42,294 nt of DNA from Bacteroidota bacterium (GCA_026390935.1 JAPLEZ010000104.1:1-42294), one strand, 5' to 3'; shown: positions 25,600 through 34,345, counted from the first letter of the stretch. The notes: a model not told the origin generated them from the sequence alone. Program-made: numbers and translations.

Positions 25600-25633
25600 G
25601 TTGTATATCAGTGTATTAATATAACTAGGTCTG

Positions 25634-25641
25634 CAAATATA
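25634..25641 (-). promoter_or_regulatory. Possible -7 box of rpoD
   Basis: TATATTTG on the minus strand matches TANNTTTG and would give a start near 25628, about 29 nt of leader. A TTTG lies only 13 nt upstream, closer than the usual 17-23. Confidence 0.45.
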
Positions 25642-25683
25642 ACCTATAGAAGTTCAAAAGTCCAGTTTTTTAACACTAAACAA

Positions 25684-26340
25684 CTAACGATTTTCTTCTT
25701 TTAAAATGTCGATGTCTTCTATCAGCTGATTGACGTCGTTTGTAGAGGTTCCGTCGTAAAAACCGCGTATCCTTTTTTTTGCATCGATGAGCATGAGGTT
25801 TTCGGTATGAATAAAGTCGTCTTTGTCGCCATTACCCTTTGTTTTTACCGCTAAGTAAGAGTTTCGCGCCAAATGATATATTTCCTTTTTATCGCCGGTC
25901 ACAAATTGCCATTGGGGTAGTTCAGCTCCGAAGCGAAGTGAGTATTTTTTTAATATGGGAGGGGTATCACTTTCTGGCAAGGAAGTATGTGAAAGAAACA
26001 TGACCGAAGAGTCTCCTTTGTATTCATCATACACTCGTTTGAGCTGACCGGTCATAATCGGACAAATATTGGTGCAGGTAGTAAAGAAGAAATCTGCAAC
26101 ATAAATTTTGCCTTCAAAAAGCTGGTCGCTAATGCTGTCGCCATTTTGATTGATCAGTTTGAAAGGTGCAATTGTATGTCCTCCCGAAATGCTTCTTAGG
26201 CTGTCGGTCACCAAAAGTGGATTGATATCAGAGGGATTGTATACAGGTAATTTTTTCTTGTTGAGAATAGGATATCCTATAGCCACAGCTATGAAGAAAA
26301 GCACTACTAGGATCAAAATTCTTTTGGTGATGGGCTTCAT
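25684..26340 (-). CDS. SCO1/SenC family copper chaperone
   Basis: The 218-residue protein has an N-terminal membrane anchor (residues 7-24) and a thioredoxin-like SCO domain with the copper-binding CxxxC pair in TTCTNICPIMTGQL (Cys89, Cys93) and the distal His178 in DDFIHTENLMLID. SCO proteins deliver copper to the CuA site of cytochrome oxidase or act as thiol-disulfide partners in the periplasm. All copper ligands are present. It follows the monooxygenase gene with no gap, on the same strand, with the SAM hydrolase gene upstream of that. Confidence 0.95.
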   Translation of the reverse strand: MKPITKRILILVVLFFIAVAIGYPILNKKKLPVYNPSDINPLLVTDSLRSISGGHTIAPFKLINQNGDSISDQLFEGKIYVADFFFTTCTNICPIMTGQLKRVYDEYKGDSSVMFLSHTSLPESDTPPILKKYSLRFGAELPQWQFVTGDKKEIYHLARNSYLAVKTKGNGDKDDFIHTENLMLIDAKKRIRGFYDGTSTNDVNQLIEDIDILKEENR

Positions 26341-26625
26341 TTACAGCATATTAGTAGTCCATGCCTCAGGCTTTTCCTGAAACCATTCTTTGGCTTGCGG
26401 CCATACTTCGTTGAAAAGATCCGAGTTGCGGTACTTGTTTAACGATTCTTCACTGTCCCAATGGCTATAGGTAAAAAAGATGTTTGTTTTTGCAGTGCCT
26501 TGCAAGCCTTGTAAGTGAAGACAACCCGGAAAAGCAGCGATATCTTTTCTGTAGCGATCGAACAGTTGTTGAAAATCACCAATTTTATCTGGCAGAAGCG
26601 TCAGTTTTACAATTCGTGCTATCAT
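26341..26625 (-). CDS. Antibiotic biosynthesis monooxygenase (ABM) domain protein
   Basis: The 94-residue protein is a single ABM ferredoxin-like fold: MIARIVKLTLLPDKIGDFQQ, LFDRYRKDIAAFPGCLHLQG and TYSHWDSEESLNKYRNSDLF. Members act as cofactor-free monooxygenases or heme-degrading enzymes, often dimeric; most are of unknown role. The heme-binding residues of IsdG-type proteins cannot be recognised here. It overlaps the SAM hydrolase gene by 4 nt (ATGA) and touches the SCO gene. Confidence 0.9.
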   Translation of the reverse strand: MIARIVKLTLLPDKIGDFQQLFDRYRKDIAAFPGCLHLQGLQGTAKTNIFFTYSHWDSEESLNKYRNSDLFNEVWPQAKEWFQEKPEAWTTNML

Positions 26626-27404
26626 GATTCAAATTCAACTCTAATGGTGTCGTAAAGTTTAAGTCCGAATAAATTGGAAGCATTTCCTTTATTAATTGAA
26701 ATCTCCAGAAAGCCAGAGTTGCTAAATAGCGCCACTTTTTCACCTTCGGGAACAAGATTGTAATTGTCGCTGATTTCATCAATGGTATAATCGGCGCGGC
26801 GGAAGATAATTCCAAAGTTTCTGTTTTTGCCAAAATCGCTGAACAGTTGTTTGGAGATATTGGTGATAACGTTGCCGTAAGTATCAATATAAGTCACCAT
26901 TCCTTTGATGATATTGCCTTCTGAAATGGCTCGGAAAATCATTCTTTCCTGGATATTATTTGTTTTTCGTCCAAGCTTATCCAGTCCGTCACCTCGGGCG
27001 ATGATGGCCGCTGCTTTCACAAACACATCTTTGGTTGGGAAAGTTTGTGATGAATTGGCATCGGAAATCTGTATTTCGTAAATCGTTTCAATAGGAGAAT
27101 CAAAAATCAGAGAGAACATCCCATTGTCGGCACCAATAAAAAAGTGACCATCTTTTTCAATGGCCAAATGACGCGTTTGCTCGTCGGCTCCAGGAGCAAC
27201 TCCAATGATGTGAATGCTCCCTTTAGGGAAATCATTGTACACATTTTTTAAACAAAATGAAGCTACTGCAATGTCAAATGGCGGGATGTCGTGACTAATA
27301 TCTACGATGTTGGCATTCGGAATCTCTTTTAGAATAGCACCTTTGAGAGATCCCACGTAATAATCCTTTAAGCCTAAATCCGTTGTTAATGTGATAACCG
27401 CCAT
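26622..27404 (-). CDS. SAM hydrolase / SAM hydroxide adenosyltransferase (DUF62)
   Basis: From ATG 27404 the protein is 260 residues: MAVITLTTDLGLKDYYVGSL with the conserved Asp, IVDISHDIPPFDIAVASFCL, GVAPGADEQTRHLA and FIGADNGMFSLIF. The family splits S-adenosylmethionine into adenosine and methionine using hydroxide and is related to fluorinase and chlorinase. The frame is open to a TTG at 27422, but a perfect TATATTTG -7 box on the same strand at 27427-27420 overlaps that TTG, so transcription should start near 27414 and the ATG is the true start. Confidence 0.93.
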   Translation of the reverse strand: MAVITLTTDLGLKDYYVGSLKGAILKEIPNANIVDISHDIPPFDIAVASFCLKNVYNDFPKGSIHIIGVAPGADEQTRHLAIEKDGHFFIGADNGMFSLIFDSPIETIYEIQISDANSSQTFPTKDVFVKAAAIIARGDGLDKLGRKTNNIQERMIFRAISEGNIIKGMVTYIDTYGNVITNISKQLFSDFGKNRNFGIIFRRADYTIDEISDNYNLVPEGEKVALFSNSGFLEISINKGNASNLFGLKLYDTIRVEFES

Positions 27405-27419
27405 TCTGTATCTGTTGGT

Positions 27420-27427
27420 CAAATATA
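27420..27427 (-). promoter_or_regulatory. -7 box of the SAM hydrolase operon
   Basis: TATATTTG on the minus strand fits the Bacteroidota consensus. Its place, 16 nt before the ATG at 27404, rules out the TTG start at 27422. I see no clear -33 TTTG at normal spacing. Confidence 0.5.
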
Positions 27428-27465
27428 CAAGAGAATTCCTATTTTAGCGTCTTAAAATTTTAGTA

Positions 27466-28410
27466 TTGGACAAGCTGCTCGTTATTGAAAATGTTGAACC
27501 CATCCAATTGTTGGGGGTTAACAACATAAAACTCAATCATATCAAAAAGGTTTTTCCCAAAGTGAAAATTGTTTCACGAGGGGATGAATTGATTGTAAGT
27601 GGTAGCAGAACGGAAATCATTGAATTTGAAAAATATCTGGCATTGTTCATTTCTCATATAGAAAAATATGGCAAACTCACCGAAACCAACATTGATAGTT
27701 TAATGGGGGTTCAAGGGGAGAATATAATTGCCAATGAAGAGGGGGAAGGCGTGATTGTTTATGGTAACGGCGGAATCATAGTTAAAGCCAAAACACCCAA
27801 CCAAAGAAGAATGGTGGCGGCCGTAAATAAAAACGATATGGTATTTGCCATGGGACCGGCTGGAACAGGAAAAACCTATACAGCAGTAGCTTTGGCGGTA
27901 AGGGCATTGAAAAACAAAGAAGTTAAAAGAATTATATTGACGCGTCCTGCTGTGGAATCGGGTGAGAATTTAGGTTTTCTACCGGGCGATTTAAAAGAAA
28001 AGCTGGATCCTTACATGCAACCTTTGTATGATGCGCTGCGCGATATGATTCCGGTTGCAAAACTGTCGGAATACATTGAGAAGAAAGTGATTGAAATTGC
28101 GCCTCTGGCATTTATGCGCGGACGAACATTAAACAATGCTTTTGTTATTTTAGATGAAGCGCAAAATACCACTGAGGGACAAATCAAAATGTTTTTAACC
28201 CGAATGGGGGAAGCGGCCAAGTTTGTCATTACGGGTGATGTTACTCAAATAGATTTGCCTCACCGACAACCATCGGGATTGATTCACGCCAGTAAAATCC
28301 TAAAAGGAATTGATGGTATTGAATTCATCTACCTCGATGGAAAAGATGTATTACGTCACCCAATAGTTAAAGAAATATTAACTGCTTACGAGAAAGCAGG
28401 CAAACAATAA
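27466..28410 (+). CDS. PhoH family ATPase/RNA helicase-like protein
   Basis: The 314-residue protein has an N-terminal KH-like region (residues 1-80) and a PhoH P-loop domain: Walker A GPAGTGKTYTAVALAV (130-137), TRPAVESGENLGFLPGDLKE, and Walker B AFVILDEAQNTTEGQIKMFL (228-231), with VITGDVTQIDLP. PhoH proteins act in RNA metabolism, with YbeY-type factors. The start is TTG: an in-frame TAG lies at 27445 and no ATG precedes the conserved N-terminus. Divergent from the SAM hydrolase gene and 15 nt upstream of purC. Confidence 0.93.
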   Translation: MDKLLVIENVEPIQLLGVNNIKLNHIKKVFPKVKIVSRGDELIVSGSRTEIIEFEKYLALFISHIEKYGKLTETNIDSLMGVQGENIIANEEGEGVIVYGNGGIIVKAKTPNQRRMVAAVNKNDMVFAMGPAGTGKTYTAVALAVRALKNKEVKRIILTRPAVESGENLGFLPGDLKEKLDPYMQPLYDALRDMIPVAKLSEYIEKKVIEIAPLAFMRGRTLNNAFVILDEAQNTTEGQIKMFLTRMGEAAKFVITGDVTQIDLPHRQPSGLIHASKILKGIDGIEFIYLDGKDVLRHPIVKEILTAYEKAGKQ

Positions 28411-28425
28411 ATTGTATAAAAAATT

Positions 28426-29367
28426 ATGGAAGCATTAGTTAAAACCGATTTCAAATTCCCCAATCAAAGTGCTGTTTATAAAGGAAAAGTCAGAGATGTA
28501 TATTCAATAGGAGATGTTTTGGTGATGGTGGCTTCCGATAGGATTTCGGCCTTTGACGTGGTGTTACCGAGAGGAATCCCTTATAAAGGACAAGTATTGA
28601 ATCAAATTGCTCAGCATTTTTTAAATGGTACAAAAGACATCGTTCCCAACTGGCTGATGGCTTCTCCGGATCCTATGGTTTCTGTGGGGAAAAGATGCGA
28701 ACCCTTTAAAGTTGAAATGGTGATTCGTGGCTATTTATCAGGACATGCAGCACGACAATACAAAGCAGGAATTCGCACTTTATGCGGCGTAACCATGCCA
28801 GAAGGTTTGAAAGAAAACGACAAATTTCCTCAGCCTATCATCACACCAACAACTAAAGCATCTGAAGGTCACGACGAAGATATTTCTCGTGAAGAAATTT
28901 TGAAACAGGGCATCGTTTCCGAAAAAGATTATGTTCAGTTGGAGGCATATACCAGGGCTCTATTTCAAAGAGGGTCTGAAATGGCGGCTGCGAAGAAATT
29001 AATTTTAGTGGATACCAAATACGAGTTTGGTAAAGACAAAGACGGCAACATTATTTTGATTGACGAGATCCATACACCTGATTCTTCTCGTTATTTCTAT
29101 TCAGAAGGATATTCAGAGCGTCAGGCAAAGGGCGAAGAACAAAAACAATTATCAAAAGAGTTTGTTCGTCAGTGGTTAATCGGTAATGGCTTTCAAGGTA
29201 AGGACGGACAAAAGGTGCCAGAAATGCCTGATGATTTTGTTGAAATGACATCTGAACGATACATTGAGTTATTTGAAAATATTACCGGAAACCCATTCGT
29301 TAAGGCCGACATAAGGAACATTGAGGGAAGGATAGAAAGCAATATTATAAAATATCTGAAAGGTTAA
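28426..29367 (+). CDS. purC: Phosphoribosylaminoimidazole-succinocarboxamide synthase
   Basis: PurC joins aspartate to CAIR in de novo purine synthesis. The 313-residue protein has the SAICAR synthase motifs [85 protein letters not shown] and [11 protein letters not shown]. The length is that of the longer eukaryote/Bacteroidota type, not the ~240-residue E. coli type. It lies 15 nt after phoH on the same strand and is probably cotranscribed. Confidence 0.97.
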   Translation: MEALVKTDFKFPNQSAVYKGKVRDVYSIGDVLVMVASDRISAFDVVLPRGIPYKGQVLNQIAQHFLNGTKDIVPNWLMASPDPMVSVGKRCEPFKVEMVIRGYLSGHAARQYKAGIRTLCGVTMPEGLKENDKFPQPIITPTTKASEGHDEDISREEILKQGIVSEKDYVQLEAYTRALFQRGSEMAAAKKLILVDTKYEFGKDKDGNIILIDEIHTPDSSRYFYSEGYSERQAKGEEQKQLSKEFVRQWLIGNGFQGKDGQKVPEMPDDFVEMTSERYIELFENITGNPFVKADIRNIEGRIESNIIKYLKG

Positions 29368-29416
29368 TCATTTTTTCTATCTTAGAATCCGAGGTATTAT
29401 TCTAAAACTACATTTA

Positions 29417-30604
29417 ATGAAAAAAATTACCATTCTAACGTTGGCAATTGTTGCCCTATTTAACATAAGTTCATTCGCTCAAAAGCAAAGTGCTGTTTTG
29501 CTTTTTGATTACAAAAAAAGTGATGCAACCTCTGAGCATAAAAAGCAATTGCAGGCTGTATTTGATTTTTTTAACAGTGATTCCATTTCAGTAAAAATTG
29601 ATTCTTATTGCGATAGCATTGGGGGACCTGAGTATAATCTTGGTTTGGGCGAGGCAAGAGCAAAGTCGGTAAAGCAGTTTTTTAAAGGTAAAAAAGTGAA
29701 GTTGATCAATTTTAATGTCGTGAATCACGGTGTTGAAGGTGCTGTTGCTTCAAATGCCACTGAAGAAGGAAGAAAGATCAATAGAAGGGTAGTTGTGGAA
29801 GTGTGGTCGGTAAAGGCAGGAGCAATCAAGGATTTGCCAGTAGTCAATCAAGATTCTATAAAAGCCGCACTTATAAAGTTGTTTTGCAAAAGTGATACTA
29901 CAGTTGAATTACCAAATGGCGTAATTATAAAAATGAATCGTTGTGAGTTTGAATTGGTAAAAAATTGTATTTCAATAGGTTCATACAACACTCCTGAAAT
30001 GCTAAGGAAGTCGGGTTACACAACAATGGGTCCTGAGGCAACTGCATTAAAATCAGCTGGGGTTTTAGAAGTTAAGTTATGTTCTGATTCCTGTTTGGTG
30101 AGTCCTCTTAAAATATTTATTCCTATACTGGAATCTTGTCAGGATCCTCATGAGTACACAGTTTGGAAAGGATACAGTAACAAGTTCTGGCAGTTGAATG
30201 GAGAGGCTGTAAAAAAAGTGACGATGAATGGCAAAGAGTATTTTGCTTTGGAAACTATTTGTTCTGTTGCAATGAACATTGCAGTAGAAAGTGAAAACAG
30301 CGTGAAGTATAAGTTTAAAGCAAAAAAAGGATTGAAGTTTACGGAGATAAGAGTGTCGTATGAATGTGCGATGGGGATTTATCATTGGCAATCAACGGAT
30401 AAGCCCGTGAAAAAGGCTGTAATTATGATGCCTTGTCCGAAGAAAGATATTTCGTTTGAAGTATACGGCGTAGCGAAAGACGGACAGTTAGTGCGTATGG
30501 ATTATACTGCTTCTGAAAAGTTAAAGGCTAAAGGCAAACAAAAGTTGTGCACAGGTAAAGTTGTTGCTAAAAAGTTTTACTTTTTTCCAGTGAATTTTAA
30601 ATAG
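29417..30604 (+). CDS. Secreted protein with OmpA-like domain and unknown C-terminal part
   Basis: The 395-residue protein has a signal peptide (MKKITILTLAIVALFNISSF, then AQ) and an OmpA-like region (about 25-135): VLLFDYKKSDATSEHKKQLQ, SISVKIDSYCDSIGGPEYNL, GLGEARAKSVKQFF and EEGRKINRRVVVEVW. That domain binds peptidoglycan in relatives. Residues 140-395 contain no domain I recognise, with a pattern of single cysteines (CKSD, CEFELVKNC, CSDSC, CQDP, CSVAM, CAMGIY, CPKK). It is followed 3 nt later by the Wzz-like gene. A 7-bp hairpin (29382-29405) sits in the leader. Function unknown. Confidence 0.75.
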   Translation: MKKITILTLAIVALFNISSFAQKQSAVLLFDYKKSDATSEHKKQLQAVFDFFNSDSISVKIDSYCDSIGGPEYNLGLGEARAKSVKQFFKGKKVKLINFNVVNHGVEGAVASNATEEGRKINRRVVVEVWSVKAGAIKDLPVVNQDSIKAALIKLFCKSDTTVELPNGVIIKMNRCEFELVKNCISIGSYNTPEMLRKSGYTTMGPEATALKSAGVLEVKLCSDSCLVSPLKIFIPILESCQDPHEYTVWKGYSNKFWQLNGEAVKKVTMNGKEYFALETICSVAMNIAVESENSVKYKFKAKKGLKFTEIRVSYECAMGIYHWQSTDKPVKKAVIMMPCPKKDISFEVYGVAKDGQLVRMDYTASEKLKAKGKQKLCTGKVVAKKFYFFPVNFK

Positions 30605-30607
30605 GAG

Positions 30608-31387
30608 ATGGCAAAAATAAAGGGCATTTTAAGCATCTGGCTATTAAAGTATTGGTACTTATTGCTTTTTTGCCTTGTGCTGGCTTATGGCCTATTTTAC
30701 TTTTTTAAGCATAACAAACAAGAAGGTTTTTTCATTTGTAAGATGATGGGTTCTACCTACATGTTATCTGGTTCTTCTATCAGCGAATATATGGAGCCTT
30801 TTGACATGGCGATAAAGGAAAGAGATTATAAAAGCGTGGATCGACTGATAGGTGTGAAGGAAGATGTTTCAAAAAAAATAAAAACCATTGTTTATGCTGC
30901 TCAGTCGGTAATTGAAGAGCAAAACATTCGCTATGAATATAGGATAATCATAACAACAAATGATACTGTTGGTTTTTCTATCTTAGAAAATGCTTTAGTG
31001 AATTATCTTAGTAATCATGCTTTGGTGCAGGAGAATTTTAATAATAAAGTCAAAAAATTCAAAACTGATACCAGCTTAATTCAGGCAGATTTACGAAGAG
31101 TGGATTCCACGGCAGCAACATTGAAAAATAAGCAGATTGAATTTTATGAAACGCTTATGCAAAAAAAAGTAGATTTAAAATTACAATTGTCTAAAACCGA
31201 AGGTAAATTCAATGAAAATTACATTCATAAAAAGATTTATGGATTTAATACTTCTACCACAAAGGTTGATCCTAGTACTGATAGTCAGAAAGTTACCCTC
31301 TTGCAATGGTTGTTGATTTTTACCATTGTGGATTTTATTCTTGTTTTTGCAATTAATAAAAATTTCCGTCAGCTGATTTTGTCGTAA
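30608..31387 (+). CDS. Membrane protein with two terminal helices (Wzz-like topology)
   Basis: The 259-residue protein has one membrane helix near each end (about 12-33 and 232-250) and a mostly helical extracytoplasmic middle including a likely coiled coil (about 145-205: LIQADLRRVDSTAATLKNKQ, LKLQLSKTEGKFNE). This topology is like Wzz/chain-length determinant proteins, but no diagnostic sequence motif is seen, so the similarity is only in shape. It lies between the OmpA-like gene (3-nt gap) and recN (1-nt gap), indicating an operon. Confidence 0.6.
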   Translation: MAKIKGILSIWLLKYWYLLLFCLVLAYGLFYFFKHNKQEGFFICKMMGSTYMLSGSSISEYMEPFDMAIKERDYKSVDRLIGVKEDVSKKIKTIVYAAQSVIEEQNIRYEYRIIITTNDTVGFSILENALVNYLSNHALVQENFNNKVKKFKTDTSLIQADLRRVDSTAATLKNKQIEFYETLMQKKVDLKLQLSKTEGKFNENYIHKKIYGFNTSTTKVDPSTDSQKVTLLQWLLIFTIVDFILVFAINKNFRQLILS

Positions 31388-31388
31388 C

Positions 31389-33047
31389 ATGTTGAAGCAT
31401 ATTTCCATAAAGAATTTTGTTTTGATCAAAGAACTGAAGTTGGAGTTTACTTCTGGCTTGTCAGTGATCACTGGTGAAACAGGTGCTGGTAAATCAATTA
31501 TGCTTGATGCTTTGCAATTGCTTTTGGGTGCTCGTGCCGACAGTTCAGTAATCCGAAAGGGTGAAAAAAAATGTGTAATTGAAGGAGTGTTTCATATTGA
31601 TAAATCGCTCAAATCTTTATTTAAAGAATATGATGTTGATTTTGAAGAAGACACCATTCTCCGCAGGGAAATTTCTGACAATGGTAAAAGTCGATCATTT
31701 GCCAACGATACGCCTGTAACGCTTCCCTTTTTAAAAGCCATTGCGCAAAACGTGGTTGATATTCATTCGCAACATGCATTTTTGTCGCTGAAATCTTCTG
31801 GTTTTATTTTGGATATTTTAGATGGTTTGGCTGGCAGCGAAAAACAATTGGGTAGTTATAGCACTGCATTACATGAGTACAAAGAACTTTCTCGATTGCT
31901 AGAGAAAGAGGAAGCTGATGTGAAGCAAAGCAAAGAAAATTTAGATTACTGGAAATTCAAATTTACTGAAATTGAAGCTGCTAATTTGGAAGAGGGAGAA
32001 GAGGAAAGTGTGGAGAACGATTTAAAAATATTAGAGAATTCAGGTGAGGTGCGGGAACGTATGGAGCGCATTCTTCAATATTTAAATTCTGAAGATAGTG
32101 CTTTGGATAAACTAATTAGTGCTGAAACGGAATTTGAAAAACTGGAGCGACTTACGGGTGGGTTTTCGGTTTTTGTGGAACGTATTCGTGCGCTTCGACT
32201 GGAAGCAGAAGATGTTGCGGCTGAAGTGGAAAAGCAATCAAACACAATGTCTTTTGATAAAAGTAAACTTGTTGAATTACAGGATCGACAAAACCTGATT
32301 TACGGTTTGCTCAAAAAATACAATCTCGTATCAGCGAAAGATTTACTGAATGAAGCGGCTGATTTGAAAGGAAAAATTTCTGGTGCGGCATACTCTGAAG
32401 AGCGATTGGAAGAGTTCCGAAATAAGAAAAAAGTGTTGCATAAATCCTTGTTGGATTTGTCGGCGCAGCTGAGTAAGGCCCGCAAAAAAGCAGCGCCACA
32501 GCTTATAAAGCAAATAGTGGATTTGTTGGCTCAACTGAAAATGTCGAAAGCTAGAGTGGAAGTGGATTTATGTTTTTCGCCCAACAATAATTTTTCAGAA
32601 TCAGGACAAGATAAACCGGTGTTGATGTTTTCTGCCAATCAGGGTGAGGATTTGAAAGCAATTGAAGACGCTGCTTCTGGTGGGGAATTGTCGAGAGTGA
32701 TGCTGGCTGTGAAAAGCTGCATGGCCAAACATTTTACTTTGCCGGCCATTATTTTTGATGAAATTGATACTGGTGTTTCGGGAGAAGTAGCACATAAAAT
32801 GGGATTGGTTTTGCAGGAGATGGGTAAGAACATGCAGGTGATCGCCATTTCACATTTACCACAAATAGCTTCTAAAGCGCAACAGCATTATCGCGTGGAG
32901 AAATCTATTGCCAACGGTATGACCGAATCCAAAGTTTATTTGCTCAATGAACAACAAAGAATAGAAGAAATTGCGCAAATGTTGAGTGGCGACAAGTTGA
33001 CTAAAAAGTCGCTGGAGAACGCAAAGGAGTTGTTGGGGATTGTCTGA
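31389..33047 (+). CDS. recN: DNA repair ATPase RecN
   Basis: RecN is an SMC-like protein acting in double-strand-break repair. The 552-residue protein begins MLKHISIKNFVLIKELKLEF, Walker A GETGAGKSIMLDAL (29-36), a long coiled coil (about 160-360), the ABC signature ASGGELSRVMLAVKS (near 430) and Walker B AIIFDEIDTGVSGEVAHKMG. All ATPase motifs are intact and length matches the family. The TGA stop is provided by the first bases of palindromic repeat copy 3. Partners such as DNA ligase or NAD kinase, often near recN in other phyla, are not here. Confidence 0.96.
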   Translation: MLKHISIKNFVLIKELKLEFTSGLSVITGETGAGKSIMLDALQLLLGARADSSVIRKGEKKCVIEGVFHIDKSLKSLFKEYDVDFEEDTILRREISDNGKSRSFANDTPVTLPFLKAIAQNVVDIHSQHAFLSLKSSGFILDILDGLAGSEKQLGSYSTALHEYKELSRLLEKEEADVKQSKENLDYWKFKFTEIEAANLEEGEEESVENDLKILENSGEVRERMERILQYLNSEDSALDKLISAETEFEKLERLTGGFSVFVERIRALRLEAEDVAAEVEKQSNTMSFDKSKLVELQDRQNLIYGLLKKYNLVSAKDLLNEAADLKGKISGAAYSEERLEEFRNKKKVLHKSLLDLSAQLSKARKKAAPQLIKQIVDLLAQLKMSKARVEVDLCFSPNNNFSESGQDKPVLMFSANQGEDLKAIEDAASGGELSRVMLAVKSCMAKHFTLPAIIFDEIDTGVSGEVAHKMGLVLQEMGKNMQVIAISHLPQIASKAQQHYRVEKSIANGMTESKVYLLNEQQRIEEIAQMLSGDKLTKKSLENAKELLGIV

Positions 33048-33132
33048 ACCTTGATGCACTTGATTAAAGGATTAAAAGATTCTAGCGTAAAACCATCCTT
33101 CAATCCTTTAATCAAGTGCATCAAGGTTCAGA
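33043..33132. repeat. Palindromic repeat, copy 3 (31-bp perfect stem)
   Basis: Arms 33043-33073 and 33102-33132 are exactly complementary over 31 bases, with a 28-nt loop. The left arm supplies the recN stop codon. The right arm is directly followed by the truncated NUDIX gene fragment, whose SEP-stop end it encodes. It is the longest and most perfect member of the family in this window. Confidence 0.92.
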
Positions 33133-33243
33133 TTTCAAAATTTCCCTCAACTCAAACAATATCATTGCCGTAGCGCCCCAAACCACTTCGTCTTTCATGT
33201 CGAAATAAGGAATAATAAAGCTGAATCCGGTCGATAGCTGCAT
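33121..33243 (-). pseudogene. Duplicated 3' fragment of the NUDIX gene
   Basis: The minus strand encodes a 40-residue stretch starting MQLSTGFSFIIPYFDMKDEV and ending EILKSEP, nearly the same as the last 40 residues of the complete NUDIX gene (MQLSAGFSFTVPYFDIKDEV...), offset by 178 nt. Four amino acids and about seven bases differ, so it is an older or imported allele fragment. It lacks the Nudix box and cannot be functional on its own. Confidence 0.85.
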
Positions 33244-33250
33244 TGGTTTT

Positions 33251-33312
33251 TAAAGGATTAAAAGATTCTAGCGTAAAACCATCCTTTAATCAAGTGCATC
33301 AAGGTTCAGATT
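33251..33312. repeat. Palindromic repeat, copy 4 (loop and right arm only)
   Basis: This half-element repeats the loop and right arm of copy 3 (offset 186 nt, then 178 nt after an 8-nt deletion between the two). The first left-arm bases up to the TGAT are missing. It encodes the SEP end and TGA stop of the complete NUDIX gene. Confidence 0.85.
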
Positions 33313-33928
33313 TCAAAATTTCCCTCAATTCAAACAATATCATTGCCGTAGCGCCCCAAACCACTTCGTCTTTAATGTCGAAATAAGGAACAGTAAAGCT
33401 GAATCCGGCCGAGAGCTGCATTGGCTTTTCCTTGATAGAATCGTTGGAAAGAATATGCGGTAGGTCAATTTCAATGACTTCTTCTACTTCTTTTGGGTCT
33501 TTGATAAATACAGGGCGTTCTTTACAAACGCTAATGAAAGGAAGTACCTCAAAATTGCTGGGTGGTATAAATAAAGTAGTAAGTTGTCCGAGTATGTTCA
33601 CTTTTTCAGGTGCAATTCTTAATTCTTCTTTTGCTTCGCGCAAGGCGGTTTCTTCATAGGTCTCCTCATTTTCATGCTTTCCTCCGGGGAAACTAATTTG
33701 TCCGCTGTGGTGTCCATCATAACTCGGGCGCTTCATCAAAACTAAGTGTGGGACTTCATTTACTGGATAAATTAAAATTAATACGCAGGCAGTTCTTGCT
33801 TTTTCTGTTCTGGTTTTAAATTTTTCATTTACTTTGTCGTGATAGGGGGCCATGCGGATTTGCACTTCTTTTCCGGGAAGTGGATTTTGCAAAGCATTTT
33901 TGAGTTTTATTATAAATTCAGAAAACAT
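33299..33928 (-). CDS. CoA pyrophosphatase-like NUDIX hydrolase
   Basis: The 209-residue protein has the full Nudix box GGKHENEETYEETALREAKE followed by EL (near residue 79), preceded by the CoA-pyrophosphatase signature LVLMKRPSYDGHHSGQISFP. Such enzymes cleave CoA or acyl-CoA to 4'-phosphopantetheine and 3',5'-ADP. All metal-binding glutamates are present. The last residues SEP and the TGA stop are part of a palindromic repeat; the duplicated 3' fragment at 33121-33243 lies just beyond. Divergent from a small secreted protein gene 27 nt away. Confidence 0.94.
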   Translation of the reverse strand: MFSEFIIKLKNALQNPLPGKEVQIRMAPYHDKVNEKFKTRTEKARTACVLILIYPVNEVPHLVLMKRPSYDGHHSGQISFPGGKHENEETYEETALREAKEELRIAPEKVNILGQLTTLFIPPSNFEVLPFISVCKERPVFIKDPKEVEEVIEIDLPHILSNDSIKEKPMQLSAGFSFTVPYFDIKDEVVWGATAMILFELREILKSEP

Positions 33929-33955
33929 TTACTACTAACAACTAAAGTTAAAGGT

Positions 33956-34345
33956 ATGCGGAAATTTGAAGCACTATTAATTTTATTTTTGCTTTCGGCA
34001 TTATTTTCAAATGCTCAGGACAAACTGAATTTAAACGGTTTGTGGCAGGATTCCTGCGGAACATCATTCTCCAATTGCTATGCTATCATCTCTCAGCAAG
34101 GCAATTCAATTAGTTTTAGTCATTATTTAGAATTTGAAGGACAATCTTTTGTTGAAACGGGCAAAGGAAAACTCAAAGGCAGAACTATCGTGTATAGTGT
34201 GAAAGTTACCTTGGAAATTAATGGCTGGGCCACCGAAGGAGTACATGAATTAACATTGTCGGAAGACGGGAAAACGTTGCGCGGATCCTTTAAAGACAAT
34301 AAAGGGAATAGCGGTCCAATAGTTTTGAAGAGAATTAGTTCGTGA
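33956..34345 (+). CDS. Small secreted protein of unknown function
   Basis: From ATG 33956 the protein is 129 residues with a clear signal peptide (MRKFEALLILFLLSALFSNA, then QDK). The mature part (LNLNGLWQDSCGTSFSNCYA, SISFSHYLEFEGQSFVETGK, then TIVYSVKVTLEINGWATEG) is predicted beta-rich and lipocalin-like in pattern, with two cysteines that could pair; the final part is KTLRGSFKDNKGNSGPIVLK. An upstream extension to 33839 overlaps the divergent NUDIX gene and is not signal-peptide-like, so it is rejected. The 3' end overlaps the convergent WD40 gene by 11 nt. Confidence 0.75.
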   Translation: MRKFEALLILFLLSALFSNAQDKLNLNGLWQDSCGTSFSNCYAIISQQGNSISFSHYLEFEGQSFVETGKGKLKGRTIVYSVKVTLEINGWATEGVHELTLSEDGKTLRGSFKDNKGNSGPIVLKRISS

